DNA from: Brevibacillus brevis NBRC 100599
Lineage (GTDB): Bacteria > Bacillota > Bacilli > Brevibacillales > Brevibacillaceae
Direction of reading: 5' to 3'
Assembly: GCF_000010165.1 (NCBI RefSeq)
Contig: NC_012491.1
Location: forward strand, 1,420,001-1,484,000
Length of the DNA: 64,000 bases
Made by a program: the position numbers and the translations under genes. Under the pieces are notes generated by a model. That model searched no databases and was not told where the DNA came from. It saw only the letters and a program-made list of their open reading frames with translations. Of this stretch, positions 45,288 to 54,309 are shown piece by piece (the stretch's first letter is position 1; each line of letters begins with the position of its first letter).

Positions 45288-46742
45288 ATGAAATGGGAAC
45301 TGAACCGTTTGTCAGAAATACCTCTAACCAAGCAAATTTATCAGGCGATTGCAGACAAAATTTTATCCAATTTAATCGCCGCGGGTACGTTATTGCCGTC
45401 TGTTCGCAACCTGTCAAAAGAATTAAAAGTTAGTACCGATACGGTTATTCAAGCCTATCGTGATTTGGAAAAAGATGGTTTCATTACTCGCTTGCAAGGA
45501 AAAGGAACTTTCGTGAATCAACGAGAACAAAAGCCAGTACCCAAAAGCCCAAACACATTACCCTATGCATGGCAGTTATCCGTCCAAGATTATTTGCCAA
45601 GAGCATATTTCTCCAACCATGCCCAGTCTCATGAAAAAAATAATCTCTCCATTTCTAGGATAAACCCTGGTTTATTCCCCAATCGGTTCATTGAGAAACT
45701 AATATCGGACGAATTGCTACAAAATTCAAAATCAATTTCAACGTACGGAGAAATTCAAGGAGATAAAGAACTTCGAGAAGTTTTTGCCCGTTATCTGAAG
45801 AAAGAGCATAAACTGAAAACGAGTCCCCAGGATTTACTCATTACATGCGGTTCGCAACAAGGAATTGAATTGGTTGCTAAAAGTTTTGTAGGCCCTGGTG
45901 ACTTCGTCATGGTAGAAGCCCCCACCTATCCCGCAGCTATAGATATATTTAGGTCCAGAGGAGCATCGATCATTCAGGTTCCTGTTGATCAGCAAGGATT
46001 ACGGGTTGATCTGCTAGATCCACTCGTCGAAAAATATAAGCCGCGCTTGATATACACGATACCAAACTTTCAAAATCCAACTGGCGCAGTATTAAGCTTT
46101 CCTCGAAGACAAGAACTTTTACATATTGCACAACGAACAAATACTCTGATTGTAGAAGATGATCCATGGAGTGAAATATACTTTGATGGATGTCCCCCAT
46201 TGCCGCTGAAAAGCCTTGATACATATGGTCATGTGATCTATTTGAAAGGGAGTAAGATCATTGGTCCAGGTTGCAGAATCGGGGTTTTGGCAGCCAATGG
46301 AACACTATTAAGCCGACTAATTGCAGCGAAAGGCTTATCCGATTTAGGAACGCCTCTTCTAAATCAAAAGGTGGTATCGCTATTGCTGGACTCCAAACGA
46401 ATCAGTACACACACTGAAAAGCTTAGGACGGCATTAGAAATAAGACGTGACATGATAACGGAAATGTTGAAGAAATTGCCGGATGTGGTTACGGTGAACG
46501 TTCCAACGGGAGGACTCAATTATTGGATTACACTTCCTGCATGTGTAAATACCGACAATCTATTATATGAGGCGAAAAAAGAAGGAGTTTCTTTTATGCC
46601 AGGTTCAGCATTTTATGCACATGCTCCCGAATGCCATCATCTCCGCATTTGTTTCTCATCTGTTGATGAATACAGCTTGCAGGATGGGGTACATAAGCTA
46701 TTCAAGGTTATGAACAGAGCAGTAAAGGGCAGAAAAGAATGA
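45288..46742 (+). CDS. MocR-type regulator (GntR helix-turn-helix fused to aminotransferase fold)
   Basis: A 484 aa PLP-dependent transcription factor. The N-terminal GntR domain (1-75) has PSVRNLSKELKVSTDTVIQAYRDLEKDGFI. The class I aminotransferase-like domain shows TCGSQQGIELVAKSF, NFQNPTGAVLSF, EDDPWSEIYF and the PLP lysine region LKGSKIIGPGCRIG. It is divergent from the PNPOx-like and LysE genes and probably regulates them. It lies inside the proposed tRNA-linked island. Confidence 0.88.
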   Translation: MKWELNRLSEIPLTKQIYQAIADKILSNLIAAGTLLPSVRNLSKELKVSTDTVIQAYRDLEKDGFITRLQGKGTFVNQREQKPVPKSPNTLPYAWQLSVQDYLPRAYFSNHAQSHEKNNLSISRINPGLFPNRFIEKLISDELLQNSKSISTYGEIQGDKELREVFARYLKKEHKLKTSPQDLLITCGSQQGIELVAKSFVGPGDFVMVEAPTYPAAIDIFRSRGASIIQVPVDQQGLRVDLLDPLVEKYKPRLIYTIPNFQNPTGAVLSFPRRQELLHIAQRTNTLIVEDDPWSEIYFDGCPPLPLKSLDTYGHVIYLKGSKIIGPGCRIGVLAANGTLLSRLIAAKGLSDLGTPLLNQKVVSLLLDSKRISTHTEKLRTALEIRRDMITEMLKKLPDVVTVNVPTGGLNYWITLPACVNTDNLLYEAKKEGVSFMPGSAFYAHAPECHHLRICFSSVDEYSLQDGVHKLFKVMNRAVKGRKE

Positions 46743-46826
46743 AAAATGAGAGCCGCAACATGCTGCTTGACGCGTTGGTGTAGAAAAAGACAATCCCTTC
46801 GGGGATGAAAGCCTTTCTTTTATGGC

Positions 46827-47910
46827 TTAACGGATGTGTGGTCGTACGCGATCCTCAAAGAAAACAGATAGCTGAATGAGAATCTGTCCCCAATTGTGGA
46901 CTCGTCCCGTCCATTTACGTAGGACATCCATGGTTACGAGATATAACATTGTGAGAAGAGCATCGTCTGTGGGAAAGACGGCTTTTCCCTTCGTTACCTT
47001 ACGAAGTTGTCGATGGTAACTTTCAATAACGTTGGTTGTGTAGATCAGCTTTCGAATTTCTGGGGAATATTTAAAAAAGGTCCCAATCTCATCCCAGTTG
47101 GTGCGCCAAGAGCGTACCATCAAGGGGTATTTACTCCCCCAAGCTTGCTCAAACAGATCGAGTTCTTCGCGTGCAGCTTGCTCCGTTGGAGCCTTGTAAA
47201 TAGGCTTTAACTCTGCCGTAACTTTCTTTAAATCCTTATAGGAAACATATTTAATGGAGTTACGGATTTGATGAATGACACAGTTCTGAAGCTCTGTCTT
47301 TGGATAACATGCTGAAATGGCCTCCGTAAAACCTCGGAGGTTATCAACGCTCATAATGAGAACATCCTGGACTCCACGGTTTTTCGGTTCATTGAGTACA
47401 TGTAACCAGAATTTCGCTGATTCATTTTCTCCAATCCAGATTCCAAGGACATCTTTATGACCGTCAAGGTCAATTCCAATGACCATATAGGCAGCTTTGT
47501 TGACGATAGCCCCGTCCTGTTTTACTTTAAAGTGGATCGCGTCTAAGAAAACAACGGCATAAATCGATTGCAAAGGGCGATTTTGCCACTCTTTAATCAG
47601 GGGAACAATTATTGGACTGGTGCTTCTTTACGATGGCAGGCTCAAATTCTCCCTCACGATCACGAGGGACTTGAATGTCAACTTCACCATACTCGGAACG
47701 GACTGTTTTTTTACTGTATCCATTACGGCTATTCGTTGTCCGCTTTCTTTTCATGTCATGCTTCGCATATCCAAGAGAGGACTCCATTTCTGCTTCGAGC
47801 ATTTCTTGGATCGTTTCAGCAAACAAATCCTTCAAAGCCGACTGTACGTCGTCCACAGACTTCATATCCTTCTCTTTGATCCACTGTTTGATCTGCTCTT
47901 TTGACATCAT
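46827..47910 (-). pseudogene. IS256-family transposase, broken by internal deletion
   Basis: Two minus-strand pieces of one transposase. The N-terminal piece (47593-47910) has the MutS-like start with ESSLGYAKHDMKRK and ends after VKKHQ. The C-terminal piece (46827-47573) has DDE residues in VVFLDAIHFKV, IMSVDNLRGF and TTNVIESYHRQLRK. At the join the reading frame shifts and about 70 codons between KKHQ and IVPLIKEWQNRP are missing, so the element cannot transpose by itself. Confidence 0.88.
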
Positions 47911-47957
47911 AAAAAATCTCCCAACCTTTCTAAGACTAATTGTAGTTTAGAGGTTGA

Positions 47958-47985
47958 GAGTTTACACAGAATATTTTACAGACTC
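47958..47985. repeat. Terminal inverted repeat of the IS256 remnant (5' side of the transposase)
   Basis: GAGTTTACACAGAATATTTT and the following eight bases match the IS256-type end. The expected opposite end near 46745-46826 is not seen, so the remnant has lost one terminus. Confidence 0.6.
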
Positions 47986-48040
47986 GTACTCTTGGACGCA
48001 TTTTAATCGGTTCCTAAATATATTAGGAACGGATTAATTA

Positions 48041-49150
48041 TTACACATTTTTCTGGAATTTTATTGTTCTTTGCTTTGCCCATTTTATACAGTTCTTTTC
48101 AATAAAATGATACGATACGCTAGAAAACAATATTGCCGTTGTAACACATAAGAGGAACAGCAAAGAGATTGGAATTTTGGTATACAAAAGTTTAAATAGC
48201 ACCATCATGATTGGAAAATGACATAAATAGATACTATATGAAATTTCCCCTAAGTATACAAATACACTCTTATTTAAAATTGCTTTTACTTTTAGGTTAC
48301 TCATAGCCATTATAATAAGTATACTAACACCAATTACAACGCCCCAATCTTTTAATAGAAACATCGTATCACTACGAGAAATCAGCAATAATCCAGTAGA
48401 GTATAAATATAGAATGACTCCTAATGTGATAAGAAGCCTTCTTTTTAATTTTTTCATATTTCTATATAAACGGACAAGTTCTTCCTGATGCTTAAAAAGT
48501 AACATTCCGACCATAAACATAGATGTGAAATGTAGTGTATCAGCATAACCATTATAAAATCCCTCAGCTTTTCCAATGTGCAATATATTAAGGAAAATAC
48601 TAATGAAAGAAAAGCTCATGGCAAGCAGTATCGTTTTCTTCCAACTCTGTTTATAAAAAAGAAGGAATAACAAGGGAAACACGATAGATATACGCATTTC
48701 TTGAGCCAATGACCAGATAACCGGATTGTAATTATCTGAAAAAAAGTTGTTGAGAAGCACTAGGTGATTGATAATATCTAATCCTGTTATAGGACCTTGC
48801 CACTTATCATAGTACCAATCTCGTAGTCCCGTAACTTCATATGGCGAAAACAAAATAAATAAAGCAAAGGTGATGAATATCCAGACATAATAAGGGATAT
48901 AAATTCTTACAAATCGCTTAATTAAATATCCCCAATAGTTTGTTTTTGAATGATAAATTGCCATAGATAAGACAAAACCACTGAGTACATAAAAAATGAT
49001 TACAGCTTCTCCACCAGCCCATAAAAATCTAAGAGGTGAAAATTTAATAGAATCAGGCAACGATGGTAACATTAAACAAAAATGTCCTATCACCACTGTA
49101 ATAGCCGCCAATCCTCGTATTGAATCTAATTCTTTTATTCTCTTACTCAT
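48041..49150 (-). CDS. Acyltransferase 3 family membrane protein (OafA-like)
   Basis: A 369 aa protein with about ten transmembrane helices. The N-terminal motif KELDSIRGLAAITVVIGHF and the second region FYVLSGFVLSM ... YLIKRFVRIYIPYYVWIF are characteristic. Such enzymes O-acetylate surface sugars or lipids. The gene is clearly richer in A+T than the rest of the window, suggesting horizontal origin. The ATG at 49150 follows AAGGAGAG. It is the last gene before the displaced tRNA fragment. Confidence 0.88.
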   Translation of the reverse strand: MSKRIKELDSIRGLAAITVVIGHFCLMLPSLPDSIKFSPLRFLWAGGEAVIIFYVLSGFVLSMAIYHSKTNYWGYLIKRFVRIYIPYYVWIFITFALFILFSPYEVTGLRDWYYDKWQGPITGLDIINHLVLLNNFFSDNYNPVIWSLAQEMRISIVFPLLFLLFYKQSWKKTILLAMSFSFISIFLNILHIGKAEGFYNGYADTLHFTSMFMVGMLLFKHQEELVRLYRNMKKLKRRLLITLGVILYLYSTGLLLISRSDTMFLLKDWGVVIGVSILIIMAMSNLKVKAILNKSVFVYLGEISYSIYLCHFPIMMVLFKLLYTKIPISLLFLLCVTTAILFSSVSYHFIEKNCIKWAKQRTIKFQKNV

Positions 49151-49420
49151 CGATGACTCTCCTTGTAAACTTTGCTGTTGGTAAATGCCACTATACTAGT
49201 TTTGAAGGGGATTTTTATATTTAGGGATAAATCATATAGTAATAATCGAAAGATAAAAGAAACTTTATTTAAAGGTTTTTTAAAGATTTCATTTCAAATT
49301 TATTGCTGTAATGGGTGTTGCGCTTTGGATTGCCCGGGATGCAAACGGATGCGAACAAGAAAAACCCTTGATATCCAAGGGTTTTTAAGATTGGTTTGTT
49401 TTCACAAATTGAATTATTTT
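49151..49420. other. AT-rich gene-free stretch with a GC-richer insert
   Basis: No gene is recognised. The first 150 bases are very AT-rich; 49310-49357 is GC-richer and seems of other origin. AAAACCCTTG/CAAGGGTTTT (49361-49386) is a terminator-like hairpin, possibly left from a lost gene at the island end. Confidence 0.45.
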
Positions 49421-49469
49421 CACTAGCAGTGTAGAGGTCAGCGGTTCGATCCCGCTATGCTCTACCATA
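49421..49469 (+). pseudogene. Displaced 3' half of tRNA-Ala (candidate attachment-site copy)
   Basis: These 49 bases align without gaps to 43542-43590 in tRNA-Ala with about seven differences, from the anticodon loop through CCA and two bases beyond. T-arm pairing is kept (AGCGG-TTCGATC-CCGCT). There is no 5' half. Together with the intact tRNA it brackets a 5.8 kb segment. Confidence 0.8.
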
Positions 49470-49533
49470 TAAGTAACTACGGAAACGGCAGAGATGCTGT
49501 TTTTTCTTTTTGTAATATATACCGCACGTCTCT

Positions 49534-49572
49534 GAAAAAACGGAGCGAAAAGATACTATCTCCTCGCTCCGT
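49534..49572 (-). terminator. Intrinsic terminator of the lytS-lytT operon
   Basis: On the minus strand ACGGAGCGA pairs with TCGCTCCGT and is followed by T6. Confidence 0.85.
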
Positions 49573-49593
49573 CCATCCTGCTTTCCCCAAAAC

Positions 49594-50337
49594 TCACAAA
49601 TTCATCAACCCCCGAAACGCTTTCATCCTCCCCCTACTAACAGGAATATCCGTCTGACTATCATCATTCATCTTAATCAAATACGTATGATTAAACCACG
49701 GAATAATCTCTTTAATATGCTTCACATTCAAAATATAATTCCGATGACTTCGAAAGAAAGAGCGGGACCGATTCAAAATCTCCTCTAGCTCATTTAAGGA
49801 CAAATCACACTTGTCGATACTCTCTTTAGTCGCCACATATAAATCTTTCTCCCGCACAAACGCAAAGTAAATCTGCCCTACAGGGATCGGGATGATCTTG
49901 TTGCTCTTCCGGATGCAGACATGCTCTTCCATCAGGGGAACTGTCGCGGTGCGGTCATTCATGGCCGCTCGCTTCCTCAGTGTCCGCACTTTTTGGATCA
50001 CGTCGTCCAATTTCGATTCCATGATCGGTTTGGTCAAATAGCCCACAGCCAGCGTGGAAAAAGCCTCCAGAGCGTGTTCGTGATAGGCAGTCGAAAAAAC
50101 GATCAATGGGGGATTGGACATCTGATTCAATGTTTTGGCAAATTCAAGCCCATTCATCCCGGGCATCTGAATATCGAGCATAAGCAAATCAGGCTCGGAA
50201 TTGAGCATATGAGGCAATGCTTCCAGTGGATTGGTATAGATTGCGTCCACCTGGATATCAATATACTTTTTCAGCAAATATTCCAATTCGGAACAAATGG
50301 CTGGCTCGTCATCGATGATGATCGTTTTCAGGAGCAT
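49594..50337 (-). CDS. LytTR-family response regulator
   Basis: A 247 aa response regulator. Receiver domain with IIIDDEPAI, phosphorylated D55 (MLDIQMPGMNG) and K in YLTKPIMES; LytTR DNA-binding domain at ~135-245 with IYFAFVREKDLYVAT, SRSFFRSHRNYILNV and IPVSRGRMKAFR. The ATG at 50337 is inside the end of the kinase gene and follows AAAGGAAGTG; a longer open frame upstream only overlaps the kinase. It probably activates the divergent permease gene. Confidence 0.88.
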   Translation of the reverse strand: MLLKTIIIDDEPAICSELEYLLKKYIDIQVDAIYTNPLEALPHMLNSEPDLLMLDIQMPGMNGLEFAKTLNQMSNPPLIVFSTAYHEHALEAFSTLAVGYLTKPIMESKLDDVIQKVRTLRKRAAMNDRTATVPLMEEHVCIRKSNKIIPIPVGQIYFAFVREKDLYVATKESIDKCDLSLNELEEILNRSRSFFRSHRNYILNVKHIKEIIPWFNHTYLIKMNDDSQTDIPVSRGRMKAFRGLMNL

Positions 50338-52024
50338 CTGGATGCACTTCCTTTTCAAATGCGGATAACGGAGCGACAAAGGATACGACTGTTCCCAAAC
50401 CAGGCTGGCTTTGAATCGTGAGGCCGTATTTTTTGCCATAAATGGATTGCAGCCGTGAATGGACATTGATAAGGCCGATGCCTTTTGATTGGCTGTTCCA
50501 GATTTCGGCCAAACGCTCTTCGCTGATTCCAACTCCATTGTCCTCAATGCTAATTTTCACTTCATGGTCGTACGGTTCCACTCGAATCGTGAGCAGACAG
50601 TCGCTAACTTTTGGGGAAAGTCCATGGTGAATGGCATTTTCCACGATTGGCTGCAAAGTCAGGACAGGCAATTTGCACTCCAGCAGGGTTTCGTCGATCT
50701 CCATGTTCACCTTTAAACGGTTGCTAAATCGGACCTTCTCGATTTCCAAATACGACTTGATTCCGTCCAGTTCTTCCTGCAAGCTGTGATGATTTCCCTT
50801 GCTTTTCAAATTGCGCCTGAAGATGTCGCTTAAATGACCGATTAAGTTTCTCGCTTGATCAGGGTCTGTTCGACAGTAGGACATTATCGTCCCCAAGGTG
50901 TTGAACAGAAAATGCGGGTTGATTTGTGCTTGCAGGGCGCTCACTTCAGCTTGCTTCCTCATTTTCGCTTGATGCTCGATCTCCGCCAGTTCAATTTGGA
51001 CCGACAGCAGCTTGGCTAGGCCGTCCACTAACTTCTCGTTGGTCTGGGACGTCTTGGAGGAAGAGGTTTTATAGTAGAATTGCAACGTCCCGATTTTCTG
51101 GTTTTGATGATACAACGATGCGGCGTTGATCGATTTTAGGCGAGGTGGATGCGGAAGAGCAAAATCTTTGTCGCACCATATCCCTGTAGGGTGGTTCAAA
51201 ACAGCCTCCGCTACTTGTGCACACAGCGTCTCTTTCTGCAAATGATTCTCCAGTTCATGGCCTTTTGCGCTGAGCAGCTTTTCGCGGTCGGTAATGGCGA
51301 CTGCATCCACCTTGGCCATTTCACGGATCAGTTCAGCGGTTTTTTTCGCAGAATATTCATTTAGCCCCGTCCGCAGATGAGGCAACGTCTGGCTGGCAAT
51401 CGACAAGGCAAGGTTTGCCCCCAATGCGCCGGACTGGTCTTGCATCATTTTGAGATTTTGGAAAACGCGCGTGAAGAGCAGCAGACCTGCAATGGTCATA
51501 ATGGTGGTCGGGATCGCGATTTTGACTTCCAGCTCGAGTGCCGCTGAAAAAGGCTTGGCCATGAGCAGCACCATAACTTTTTGAATGAGCTCGGCTGTAA
51601 CGCCAATCAGTACGATATGCTGCCATTTCAGACGTAGCATATTCATTTTCGTACTGACGATTCCGGCCAAGTAGCCGTTCATTACGGTCGAGATGGCACA
51701 GGCGAATGCGGTAAATCCACCGATCGAATAGCGATGAATACCGCCTATTAGGCCGGCCAAAAAACCGACGACAGGCCCTCCGATCAACCCACCAGCGACG
51801 GCACCGACAATGCGCGTATTGGCGAGTGCGTCATTGACCCGTAAGCCATTCTCCGTTCCGATAACCGACAGGAACCCAAACAGCGTAGAGAGGATCACGA
51901 TCCGCATCCAGTTGTTTTTCCCGTACATGATGTTCCGAAAGTAATCGAGTTGGCCGATGATAAGGGCGATGACTGCAATTACAGAGATGTCTTCAAGCAG
52001 TCCCAGAAGCATAGTGATTGTCAT
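50309..52024 (-). CDS. LytS-family sensor histidine kinase
   Basis: A 571 aa kinase. Five or six N-terminal membrane helices form the 5TMR-LYT domain (DYFRNIMYGK ... NDALANTRIVGAVAGGLIGGPVVG), followed by a GAF-like region, then the His_kinase domain with QAQINPHFLFNTLGTI (phosphorylated His) and an ATPase domain (PIVENAIHHGL, EDNGVGI, GIGLINVHSRL). The ATG at 52024 follows AGGGAGG. LytS relatives sense small metabolites; the divergent dicarboxylate permease hints at 2-oxoglutarate or a similar acid. Confidence 0.88.
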   Translation of the reverse strand: MTITMLLGLLEDISVIAVIALIIGQLDYFRNIMYGKNNWMRIVILSTLFGFLSVIGTENGLRVNDALANTRIVGAVAGGLIGGPVVGFLAGLIGGIHRYSIGGFTAFACAISTVMNGYLAGIVSTKMNMLRLKWQHIVLIGVTAELIQKVMVLLMAKPFSAALELEVKIAIPTTIMTIAGLLLFTRVFQNLKMMQDQSGALGANLALSIASQTLPHLRTGLNEYSAKKTAELIREMAKVDAVAITDREKLLSAKGHELENHLQKETLCAQVAEAVLNHPTGIWCDKDFALPHPPRLKSINAASLYHQNQKIGTLQFYYKTSSSKTSQTNEKLVDGLAKLLSVQIELAEIEHQAKMRKQAEVSALQAQINPHFLFNTLGTIMSYCRTDPDQARNLIGHLSDIFRRNLKSKGNHHSLQEELDGIKSYLEIEKVRFSNRLKVNMEIDETLLECKLPVLTLQPIVENAIHHGLSPKVSDCLLTIRVEPYDHEVKISIEDNGVGISEERLAEIWNSQSKGIGLINVHSRLQSIYGKKYGLTIQSQPGLGTVVSFVAPLSAFEKEVHPDAPENDHHR

Positions 52025-52212
52025 AACAGCCGCCTCCCTATGGAAAAGGGTAGCCCGAACTGGTCGAAAAATCAATGTAACTCAACTGGGTTTTTCGGCA
52101 GCTCGGATGCCGTTTTTGCACATCCGGGAGTATTCAATAGATTCTAGCAAAACAAACAACTTAGAATAAAAACAGTTCTTCGAGAATCCATCCGGGTAAA
52201 TATGTAACCCCT

Positions 52213-52250
52213 TTCAAAGCATCGTTTCATTTTGAAAGCGGTTCAGCGAT
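52213..52250. promoter_or_regulatory. Inverted repeat and repeated 17-mer upstream of the permease
   Basis: CTTTCAAA and TTTGAAAG form an inverted repeat in the lytS-permease intergenic region. The right part, CATTTTGAAAGCGGTTC (52228-52244), recurs exactly at 53641-53657 beyond the permease gene. It could be an operator, or one end of a duplicated or inserted segment. Confidence 0.45.
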
Positions 52251-52297
52251 CCCAATTGCGAATGGATTCGGGTCAAACATAAGGAGGGGGCAAAACA

Positions 52298-53629
52298 ATG
52301 AAGCCATCGAGTGATCGTGAAAATACGCGGCGCATCACAAGCAACATTTTTAAAGGTTCACTGGGGAACCTGATTGAATGGTACGACTGGTATGTCTATG
52401 CAGCTTTTGCGGTGTATTTCTCGTCTCAGTTTTTTCCAAAGGGCGACGCTACCAGCCAGTTGCTGAATACTGCCGCTGTTTTTGCTATCGGATTTTTAAT
52501 GAGACCGATCGGGAGCTTGCTCCTGGGTCGATACGCTGACCGTCATGGGCGTCGTGCTGCGTTGACATTGTCTGTTACCATCATGGCGGGTGGTTCTCTG
52601 GTGATTGCCGTAACACCAAACTATGAAACGATCGGCGTGTTTGCGCCTATTATTCTCGTTCTTGCCCGCTTGCTCCAAGGTCTTTCGCTTGGCGGGGAAT
52701 ACGGAACATCTGCCACGTACTTGTCCGAGATGGCTTCGAGTGGTCGCCGAGGGTTCTATTCTAGCTTCCAGTACGTCACGCTAATCAGTGGTCAGCTGTT
52801 GGCATTGGGTGTGCAAATTATCCTGCAGCAAATACTCCCAGAAGAAGCGATGATGGCATGGGGCTGGCGAATTCCGTTCATCATCGGAGCATTTGGCGCA
52901 GTAGCCGTGTTGTGGTTGCGCCGCAGTATGGACGAATCGGAGCAGTATACCAAAATGGAGTCGAAAAACAAGGAGAAGGCGGGTACACTACGAGAGCTGA
53001 TGAAGCATCCGAAGGCGGTGCTGGCAGTTGTCGGTCTTACGCTCGGGGGAACCATTGCCTTTAACACCTACACAACCTATTTGCAAAAATTCATGGTGAT
53101 TACGGTAGGAATGCCGAAAGATGTAGTCAGCTGGATTAACTTTACCGCATTGCTCGTATTCGTCGTCTTGCAGCCGCTTGCTGGTATGCTGTCCGACCGA
53201 ATTGGACGGCGCCCGTTGTTGATTGGTTTCGGTATTCTTGGAACATTGTGGACCGTACCGATGTTTATGCTCCTGGAACAAACGACTAGCCCATATGTTG
53301 CTTTCCTGCTGATGCTGTCTGGTCTTATCATTGTTACTGGCTATACGTCCATCAATGCGATCGTGAAAGCCGAGATGTTTCCTACCGCCATTCGTGCTCT
53401 GGGTGTAGGCTTTCCATACGGGGTGACCGTTGCGATCTTTGGGGGAACAGCGGAGTTCATCGCGCTATGGTTCAAAAGCATCGGGAACGAGTCTCTCTTC
53501 TATTACTATGTAGCAGCTTGTATTGCCATAAGTCTTCTCGTTTACTGGCGCATGGGTGAGTCTTCGAAAAACTCCCAGATTGAAGCTGAGCTGAACACTG
53601 AAAAGGACAAGCATGCTTCTAGTCAATAG
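52298..53629 (+). CDS. kgtP: 2-oxoglutarate:H+ symporter, KgtP-like (MHS family MFS)
   Basis: A 443 aa, 12-helix MFS protein of the metabolite:H+ symporter group. N-terminal FKGSLGNLIEWYDWYVYAAF, RPIGSLLLGRYADRHGRR (motif A), and LSLGGEYGTSATYLSEMAS ... RRGFYSSFQYVTLISGQLLAL match E. coli KgtP closely; AEMFPTAIRALGVGFPYG is in the second half. It probably imports 2-oxoglutarate or a related dicarboxylate. The start follows AAGGAGGGGG. The divergent LytS/LytT system probably controls it. Confidence 0.82.
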   Translation: MKPSSDRENTRRITSNIFKGSLGNLIEWYDWYVYAAFAVYFSSQFFPKGDATSQLLNTAAVFAIGFLMRPIGSLLLGRYADRHGRRAALTLSVTIMAGGSLVIAVTPNYETIGVFAPIILVLARLLQGLSLGGEYGTSATYLSEMASSGRRGFYSSFQYVTLISGQLLALGVQIILQQILPEEAMMAWGWRIPFIIGAFGAVAVLWLRRSMDESEQYTKMESKNKEKAGTLRELMKHPKAVLAVVGLTLGGTIAFNTYTTYLQKFMVITVGMPKDVVSWINFTALLVFVVLQPLAGMLSDRIGRRPLLIGFGILGTLWTVPMFMLLEQTTSPYVAFLLMLSGLIIVTGYTSINAIVKAEMFPTAIRALGVGFPYGVTVAIFGGTAEFIALWFKSIGNESLFYYYVAACIAISLLVYWRMGESSKNSQIEAELNTEKDKHASSQ

Positions 53630-53640
53630 GAGTGAACGGA

Positions 53641-53677
53641 CATTTTGAAAGCGGTTCGATCCCGTTATGCCCACCTA
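53641..53677 (+). pseudogene. Short tRNA 3'-end remnant, overlapping a repeated 17-mer
   Basis: AGCGGTTCGATCCCGTTATG (from 53650) followed by CCCACC resembles a tRNA T arm and acceptor 3' strand; it shares 20 of 21 bases with the fragment at 49439. The first 17 bases of this feature are an exact copy of 52228-52244. A terminator follows, as after a tRNA gene. Confidence 0.55.
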
Positions 53678-53683
53678 ACGATA

Positions 53684-53713
53684 AAAAACACGATCCAATG
53701 GGTCGTGTTTTTG
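53684..53713. terminator. Intrinsic terminator after the tRNA remnant
   Basis: ACACGATCC pairs with GGGTCGTGT (one G-T pair) with flanking A and T runs, so it can act on both strands and end the permease transcript. Confidence 0.85.
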
Positions 53714-53778
53714 TATTGGGGAGAGTGTTGAAAAAATCGCCCAAGAGAACTCATGTCCCCTGAGCGATTTTTCTCTTT

Positions 53779-54309
53779 TTACCCTTGCCCAACAATCTTC
53801 TTCAATCGCCCCACCAGCGGAATAACAATAACCGCTGCTACTACCACCTGCAAAACGTTCCCCGGAATGGAGCCAAACGGTTGAATCCAGTTCCCGTAAA
53901 GAATAACCTCAACAAAGTAGTAGCCCACGATCTTAATCACCAATGCAGCGACAACCGCGAGTGCGTACACAAATACCCGATTGCCAGGCACCTTTTCGGC
54001 GATGAGGCCAGCTACATACCCCATTGCACCTACGATTACGAAGGTAAACGGTGCCCATGCTGTCCAACCGGAGATAAGGTCAAAGAGGCCCATACCAAAA
54101 GCTCCAGCGATAGCTCCTGTTTTTCTGCCGTACACAAAGGCTGCGATTAAAAGAGGCACGTTACCGAGATGAATGAGGCCACCGTTACCCATGATCGGGA
54201 GTCGTAAATTGATAAACATGGTGGCTGCGAGCGTAAAAGCGATGAAGAGTGCGTTAATAACTAAGGTTTTCGTCTTTGTTGCTTTTCTTGGTGAAAAAGT
54301 AGAATCCAT
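53779..54309 (-). CDS. ECF transporter S component (vitamin-type substrate binder)
   Basis: A 176 aa membrane protein with five or six helices. The pattern NALFIAFTLAATMFINLRLPI ... GGLIHLGNVPLLIAAFVYGRKTGAIAGAFGMGLFDLISGW is that of energy-coupling-factor S components of the ECF_trS/DUF1393 group, with the small-residue motif needed to contact the EcfT subunit. Substrate not predictable; vitamins or their precursors are usual. No EcfA/T genes are nearby, so it would use a shared ECF module. No riboswitch is recognised upstream. Confidence 0.82.
   Translation of the reverse strand: MDSTFSPRKATKTKTLVINALFIAFTLAATMFINLRLPIMGNGGLIHLGNVPLLIAAFVYGRKTGAIAGAFGMGLFDLISGWTAWAPFTFVIVGAMGYVAGLIAEKVPGNRVFVYALAVVAALVIKIVGYYFVEVILYGNWIQPFGSIPGNVLQVVVAAVIVIPLVGRLKKIVGQG

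Noticed and set aside
46827-47985. Active IS256 insertion
   Set aside because: The transposase has an internal deletion with frameshift and one terminal repeat is not found.
49172-49426. Open frame of 84 codons in the AT-rich junction
   Set aside because: Crosses a terminator-like hairpin and a composition break, with no ribosome binding site or recognisable product.
52228-52244. CcpA cre site before kgtP
   Set aside because: TGAAAGCGGTTCA resembles the left half of a cre box but is one base short and its right half does not match.
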